Below, one piece after another: positions 59,515 through 64,000 of a stretch of 64,000 nt of DNA. The first letter of the stretch is position 1. Every line of letters begins with the position of its first letter. Source of the stretch: Silicimonas sp. (lineage in GTDB: Bacteria > Pseudomonadota > Alphaproteobacteria > Rhodobacterales > Rhodobacteraceae); NCBI GenBank assembly GCA_022820365.1, contig JAJEFO010000019.1:53052-117051 (forward strand). The letters are read 5' to 3'. Below the pieces are notes generated by a model. The model was not told the DNA's origin. It ran no database searches and saw only the letters and a list, made by a program, of their open reading frames with translations. The position numbers and the translations under genes are program-made.

Positions 59515-60681
59515 ATGAAGATCACTCGCATCTCAAGCCACGTCCTGTCCTGCGACATGCCTGACGTGCTCGGGTATTCGCAGCAGTACTATTCCCGGCG
59601 CACGGCACACCTCGTCGAAGTCGAGACCGACGAAGGCGTCAGCGGCTGGGGCGAGTGCTTCGGTCCGGGCGCGGTGGCACTGGCGAACAAGGGAATCGTC
59701 GAGGACGTGATACGGCCGATGGCCCTGGGCTCCGACCCGCTTGACCGCGACGCGATCTGGCACAGGGTCTACAACCTCCTTCGTGATCATGGGCAGAAGG
59801 GAATGCCGCTCCAGGCACTTTCGGGCGTGGACATCGCGCTATGGGACATCTGCGGCAAGGTGGCGGGACTGCCCCTTCACAAGCTGATCGGCGGCGCTCA
59901 CAGAAAGAACGTGCCCGTCTACGGCTATGGCATGATGCTGCGGCCCGAGCCGGTGTCCGAACTTGCCGCACGATTCCGGGACGAGGCTGCCGCAATCAGG
60001 GAAGCGGGATTCGTTGCGGCAAAGATGAAGGTTGGCCTTGGCCCAGAGAATGACATTCGTCTTGCAGAAGCCGTGCGGGAAGGGGTCGGTCCCGACTTCC
60101 GCTTCATGGTGGATGCGAACCACTGCTATACGACCAGCGATGCCTTCCACGTGGGCCACGCGCTGGAAGAACTGGGCGCCTACTGGCTCGAGGAACCCGT
60201 AGCGCCGGAAGACCTGGACGGCTACCGCGAGCTGCGCGCCGGCCTCAAGATCAACATTGCCGGCGGCGAAACTGAATTCAACCGTTGGGGCTGGCGCGCA
60301 ATCCTTGAGAACAGGGGCCTGGACATCGCGCAGCCCGAGGTTTGCGCCCTTGGCGGCGTCAGCGAGTATCTTCGGGTCCTCGCGCTTTGCCATGCGCATC
60401 ACACCCCGGTCGTCAATCATGTCTGGGGATCGGCGATCGCGGTTGCGGCAAATCTCCATCTTCTGGCCGCGATGCCGACGATGCCGGGAGGCCTGAACCC
60501 GTGGGAGCCGATGCTGGAATTCGACACCACGGAGAACGTCTTCCGTGACGGTCTCTTGACCGAACCGCTTGATGTCCAGGGCCAGGTCCGGAGAAACGGC
60601 GGAAGGGTTGCAATCCCGTCTGGGCCGGGTTTGGGTGTCATGCCCGATCAGGCATTCATCAAGAAATACAAGATCGCTTGA
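59515..60681 (+). CDS. Enolase-superfamily sugar-acid dehydratase/racemase, second copy
   Basis: 388 residues from ATG 59515. TIM-barrel residues are Lys-x-Lys (VAAKMKVGLG), MVDANHCY, LEEPV and GGETEFN, with His in HHTPVVNHVWGSA. It diverges from the first copy in the capping domain and at the third metal ligand box (GETEF instead of GENLH), so a different substrate stereochemistry is likely. It is inserted between dctP and dctQ, a place that ties it to the same imported acid. No clear ribosome site lies at the ATG. Confidence 0.85.
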   Translation: MKITRISSHVLSCDMPDVLGYSQQYYSRRTAHLVEVETDEGVSGWGECFGPGAVALANKGIVEDVIRPMALGSDPLDRDAIWHRVYNLLRDHGQKGMPLQALSGVDIALWDICGKVAGLPLHKLIGGAHRKNVPVYGYGMMLRPEPVSELAARFRDEAAAIREAGFVAAKMKVGLGPENDIRLAEAVREGVGPDFRFMVDANHCYTTSDAFHVGHALEELGAYWLEEPVAPEDLDGYRELRAGLKINIAGGETEFNRWGWRAILENRGLDIAQPEVCALGGVSEYLRVLALCHAHHTPVVNHVWGSAIAVAANLHLLAAMPTMPGGLNPWEPMLEFDTTENVFRDGLLTEPLDVQGQVRRNGGRVAIPSGPGLGVMPDQAFIKKYKIA

Positions 60682-60694
60682 AGGGGAGGACGCT

Positions 60695-61543
60695 GTGAAA
60701 GACCAAACAGGAAGCCTGATGGAATGGGTGATACCGTTCTGCTTTGTTGTCTGCGCGAGCTGGGCGATATGGCACATACCTGCGTACATCATCACGCTTG
60801 CGCCGCACGAGAACCCTTCGACGCTGGCCCAGGTCACGGCGATTCATGAAACGAAGGACGTGACGCCCGGGCTTCCCGGCCTGTTTGGCGGCTTGGCCGA
60901 CATCGTCGACTGGGTGGCGCTTGCGCTCATCCCCGTCTTCCTCGTGATCGGCATGCTTGGCGTGAGGGTGGCGCACATGGAATTCCAGCACTGGAAGCCC
61001 ATTGATCGCGTCGCGCTCTTCTTCGGACGCGTGACCATGATGCTGATCATCTCGATGACAAGTGTAATGCTTTACGAGGTGTTTCTCCGCTATGCACTCG
61101 AAGCGCCGACCCTGTGGGCCAACGAGCTGACGCTCTGGATCGGCGGTTTCGTGTTTCTCTGCTCAGGCTTCTACGGCATGCAGCAGCGCAGCCATATCCG
61201 CATTTTCCTGCTCTATGACGCCGTGTCCCGACCGATGCAGCGTGCGTTCGATGTGATCTGGACGGCGCTCTTCGTACTGTTTGCGTTCTTCCTGGTCTAC
61301 GGCAGCTTCAAGCAGGTGTTCCTGATCAAGTTCTACAAGTGGGAAATGTTCGGCACGGCGTTCGATCCGCCAATTCCGGCGACAATCCAGCCGGCGGTCC
61401 TGGTCATCATCGTGCTGGTGGCCATCCAGGCCGTGCTGAACGTGATTTCGGACTGGAACCTTGAACCTGAGGTGCACACGGCGGCCGATGACATCGACGA
61501 AGACGAACTCGAAGCGATCAAGCGCGCGGTAGGAGACGACTGA
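60695..61543 (+). CDS. dctQ: TRAP transporter small permease (DctQ)
   Basis: GTG 60695 after GGGGAGGA is the chosen start; an ATG at 60719 is possible but less well placed. The 282 residues carry about five membrane helices. The core MLIISMTSVMLYEVFLRYALEAPTLWANELTLWIGGFVFLCSGFYGMQQRSHIRI is the DctQ signature. It is longer than the usual ~160-200 residues because of two extra N-terminal segments. It overlaps the large permease gene by one base. Confidence 0.9.
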   Translation: MKDQTGSLMEWVIPFCFVVCASWAIWHIPAYIITLAPHENPSTLAQVTAIHETKDVTPGLPGLFGGLADIVDWVALALIPVFLVIGMLGVRVAHMEFQHWKPIDRVALFFGRVTMMLIISMTSVMLYEVFLRYALEAPTLWANELTLWIGGFVFLCSGFYGMQQRSHIRIFLLYDAVSRPMQRAFDVIWTALFVLFAFFLVYGSFKQVFLIKFYKWEMFGTAFDPPIPATIQPAVLVIIVLVAIQAVLNVISDWNLEPEVHTAADDIDEDELEAIKRAVGDD

Positions 61544-63168
61544 TGGATGTCGGAACAATTTCGCTGGTCCTGGTTCTGGGCCTCATCGTCCTTCTCGCCA
61601 TAGGGATGCCGCTCGGTCTCGCGTCGGCCAGCCTGGCGGCGCTCGTGCTCGTCATGAAGTTCGAGCCGGCGCTGCTGACAAATCCGATGAGTTTCGGCGA
61701 AGGGCTTCTGACGAAGAATCCCGGGACCGGGCCGTTATACATCCTGACCCAGAAGATCTTCGACCTGATGACGGAATACGTCCTGTTATCGGTGCCGCTG
61801 TTCATCTTCATGGCGGCCCTTCTGGAACGTTCAGGCATTGCCAAGGCGATGTATGACTCTCTCGACTACTGGCTCTCGCAGGTGCGCGGCGGCATCGCGG
61901 TCGTGACCTCGCTCATGGCGGTCATCATGGCGGCCATGTCGGGGATCATCGGCGGTGAAGTGGTCCTTCTCGGACTCATTGCGCTCCCGCAAATGCTGCG
62001 GCTTGGATACAACCAGAATCTGGCGATCGGGACGATCTGCGCGAGCGGAAGCCTCGGCACCATGATTCCGCCGTCGATCGTGCTGATCATCTACGGGCTG
62101 ATCACCGAGACCTCGATCAAGTCGCTGTTCACCGGGGCCTTCGTGCCCGGATTCATGCTGGCGAGCTTCATCATCATCTACATCCTGGTGCGCGTGAACC
62201 TGAATCCGACGCTGGCACCATTGCCGGAGCCGCGCGAGGATGACGTTCCGGGCTTCCAAAAGGCTGCCATGTTCGGCGCTTTCCTGTCGATCCTGCTTGC
62301 CGGGTTTTCGACTCTCCTGCTGCTGCGAGTTCTGTACTTCACGGTGACGGGCCAAAACGTCCTGGAAGCGGGCGAAGACCCGATCGCCTGGGGCATGCCG
62401 CACCACATTCCGTATGTTGCGGCGGCAGTTGCGATCGGCATCGTCCTGGCGCTGTTCGTGTTTGGACGCGAACGCAGCGCCAAGGCATGGGACCACGGCA
62501 AGGGGCTCGTGCCCCCCTTCACGGTCATCGGGGTCGTTCTGGGCTCGATCTATGGCGGTGTGACCGGCATCACCGAGGCTGCAGGAATGGGTGCACTCGC
62601 GGTATTCATCATTGCAGCGTTCCGGGGCGAGGCCTCGGTCGGACTGGTCTGGGACAGCCTGATGCGGACATTGCGCTCGACCGGCACGATCATCTGGGTC
62701 ACCATCGGGGCTGCGGCGCTGGCCGGTTCATACACCTTGGCAGGCGGTCCCAGCTACATCGCGAACATCATCGTCGGGAGCGAGATGCCGACGATGCTCG
62801 TGCTGCTCAGCATGATGGTGATCCTGCTCTTCATGGGGGCCTTCATGGACTGGGTCGGCATTGTCCTTCTGATCATTCCGGTCTTCTTGCCGATCGTGAA
62901 GAAGCTGCCGATCGAGGAGATCGGTTTCATAGGACAGCTGGAACCGCATTATGTCTCGATCTGGTTCGGCGTGCTGTTCTGCATGAACATGCAGGTGAGC
63001 TTCCTGTCACCGCCCTTCGGCCCGGCTGCCTTCTACCTGAAGTCCGTTGCACCGCCGCATATTTCGCTGACAGACATCTTCCGGGGCTTCCTGCCGTTCA
63101 TCTGCGTGCAGCTTCTGGCCCTGTCGGTGCTGCTCGTTTGGCCGAGCATAGTTACGGTCCTCTTGTAG
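61543..63168 (+). CDS. dctM: TRAP transporter large permease (DctM)
   Basis: 541 residues, 12 or more membrane helices. Typical DctM segments are LVLGLIVLLAIGMPLGLASASLAALVL, LLSVPLFIFMAALLERSGIAKAMY, SGIIGGEVVLLGLIALPQML and SGSLGTMIPPSIVLIIYGLITETS. It is longer than the usual ~430 residues due to a cytoplasmic loop with an extra helix pair near residues 225-310. It works with DctQ and DctP as a sodium-driven importer of an organic acid. Confidence 0.93.
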   Translation: MDVGTISLVLVLGLIVLLAIGMPLGLASASLAALVLVMKFEPALLTNPMSFGEGLLTKNPGTGPLYILTQKIFDLMTEYVLLSVPLFIFMAALLERSGIAKAMYDSLDYWLSQVRGGIAVVTSLMAVIMAAMSGIIGGEVVLLGLIALPQMLRLGYNQNLAIGTICASGSLGTMIPPSIVLIIYGLITETSIKSLFTGAFVPGFMLASFIIIYILVRVNLNPTLAPLPEPREDDVPGFQKAAMFGAFLSILLAGFSTLLLLRVLYFTVTGQNVLEAGEDPIAWGMPHHIPYVAAAVAIGIVLALFVFGRERSAKAWDHGKGLVPPFTVIGVVLGSIYGGVTGITEAAGMGALAVFIIAAFRGEASVGLVWDSLMRTLRSTGTIIWVTIGAAALAGSYTLAGGPSYIANIIVGSEMPTMLVLLSMMVILLFMGAFMDWVGIVLLIIPVFLPIVKKLPIEEIGFIGQLEPHYVSIWFGVLFCMNMQVSFLSPPFGPAAFYLKSVAPPHISLTDIFRGFLPFICVQLLALSVLLVWPSIVTVLL

Positions 63169-63182
63169 GCCGGGAGGATCGC

Positions 63183-64000
63183 ATGCTCTCCAAGCGTGAT
63201 GTCGAGACGTTCGAGCGGCAGGGGCACCTGGTCGTGGAGGGACTCGTGGACGACCAGGTTCTCGAGAATGTCCGCGGGGAATATGCCGTGCTCATGGACC
63301 GTCTCTTCGAGCAGTGGCACGCAGAGGATCTCGTGGATGCGCCGCGTCCCGGCATGGACTTCTGGGACAAGCTTGACGTGGCGTACCGAGGCGGATTCGA
63401 CTGGTACCAGCCGTTCGACATCAGCCTTCCGCATGCAGGCATCACCGAGGAGACGCCGTTTCACTTCGGGCCAGCCGTCTTCGACATGGTGACGGACAGC
63501 AACATTCTTGACGCCGTCGAGGCGCTGATCGGCCCCGAGATCACCTCGAACCCGATCCAGCACGTGCGCATCAAGCCGCCGGAACGGGCCGTGGCGAAGG
63601 ATGAAATCCGGGCTCATGTCGTTTCGACCGACTGGCACCAGGACCAGGGCGTCACGCTGCCGGAGGCCGACGAATCAACGTTCGTCACGGTCTGGCTGGC
63701 CATTACGGACGCGACCGTCGAGAATGGCTGCCTGAAAGTGGCGGCGGACCGGTACGACGAGATGATGCCCCATTGTCCCAAGGTCCAGACGGCGCTTGCA
63801 GACCCGTACATTCCCGAAAACTCCGTGCCGGTTCCGGTCAAGGCTGGGGGCGCAGTGATATTCCACCCGATGACGCCTCACGCTTCACTGGCAAACGAAT
63901 CGGATGGCTATCGCTGGTCATTCGATCTTCGTTACAGCGTCACGGGCCACCCGACGGGCCGCAGCCACTTTCCGGAATTCGTCGCGCGGTCCCGGAGCAA
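63183..64000 (+). CDS. Phytanoyl-CoA dioxygenase (PhyH)-like oxygenase, partial at window end
   Basis: ATG 63183 after GGGAGGA. 272 residues are visible, without a stop before the window end. The double-stranded beta-helix iron site is seen as H-x-D in STDWHQDQG and the distal His in FHPMTPHASLAN, with Arg in YRWSFDLRYS for 2-oxoglutarate. PhyH relatives hydroxylate small acids or quaternary amines using Fe(II) and 2-oxoglutarate. It lies 14 bp after dctM and is likely in the same operon, which links oxidation with uptake of the same acid. Confidence 0.85.
   Translation, partial: MLSKRDVETFERQGHLVVEGLVDDQVLENVRGEYAVLMDRLFEQWHAEDLVDAPRPGMDFWDKLDVAYRGGFDWYQPFDISLPHAGITEETPFHFGPAVFDMVTDSNILDAVEALIGPEITSNPIQHVRIKPPERAVAKDEIRAHVVSTDWHQDQGVTLPEADESTFVTVWLAITDATVENGCLKVAADRYDEMMPHCPKVQTALADPYIPENSVPVPVKAGGAVIFHPMTPHASLANESDGYRWSFDLRYSVTGHPTGRSHFPEFVARSRS

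Overview
The window looks like a high-GC Gram-negative alphaproteobacterium, probably marine and Rhodobacterales-like. The evidence is the GlxA-type regulators, ProXWV-like and TRAP transporters, Rieske oxygenase and enolase-superfamily dehydratases, plus a prophage-borne porin with a Gram-negative C-terminus. The genus cannot be named from sequence alone.

Layout. (1) 1-7151: host DNA. It holds a divergent glycine-betaine-type ABC importer (binding protein, CBS-tailed ATPase, fused double permease), a GlxA/CdhR-like AraC regulator, a Rieske oxygenase broken by a one-base frameshift, and the 5' part of an SDR gene. (2) 7137-48920: an integrated prophage of about 41.8 kb. Its ends carry a 15-bp imperfect repeat, and removing it rejoins the two SDR pieces in frame into a 264-residue protein. 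(3) 48911-52200: the rest of that host operon (SDR 3' part, a second SDR, a carnitine-dehydrogenase-like enzyme, a SnoaL-like protein). (4) 52269-64000: an AbiEii-like nucleotidyltransferase with a small partner, then a sugar-acid locus (2-keto-3-deoxygluconate kinase-like enzyme, FadR-type GntR regulator, two enolase-superfamily dehydratases, zinc alcohol dehydrogenase, KduD-like SDR, complete DctPQM TRAP transporter) and a PhyH-like oxygenase cut by the window end.

The prophage has terminase, portal, scaffold, capsid, connector, tail-hub, fibre and internal-protein genes but no tail tube, sheath or tape measure, so it looks podovirus-like. From the left it carries a DUF4102-type integrase and an AlpA-like regulator. 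A leftward early operon follows (sliding clamp, ArdC-like antirestriction protein, small proteins), then a control region with an operator-like palindrome, six TAGGGAC-N5-GTCCCTA palindromes and three AACCATCA repeats. Next come a terminase-small-like gene, a cargo block (porin, surface lipoprotein, TnpB with a repeat array behind it), about 26 kb of rightward structural genes, and a leftward run of small genes with an O-like initiator and P-like loader at the right end. No repressor of CI type and no endolysin were recognised.

Most unusual points: the TnpB has Glu in place of the first RuvC Asp and is followed by degenerate CRISPR-spaced repeats. These share a CCATGTCCC core with the palindrome array 3.6 kb away. 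One 18-bp palindrome precedes both the terminase and scaffold operons, and one 15-bp palindrome precedes both the GlxA-type regulator and the Rieske gene.
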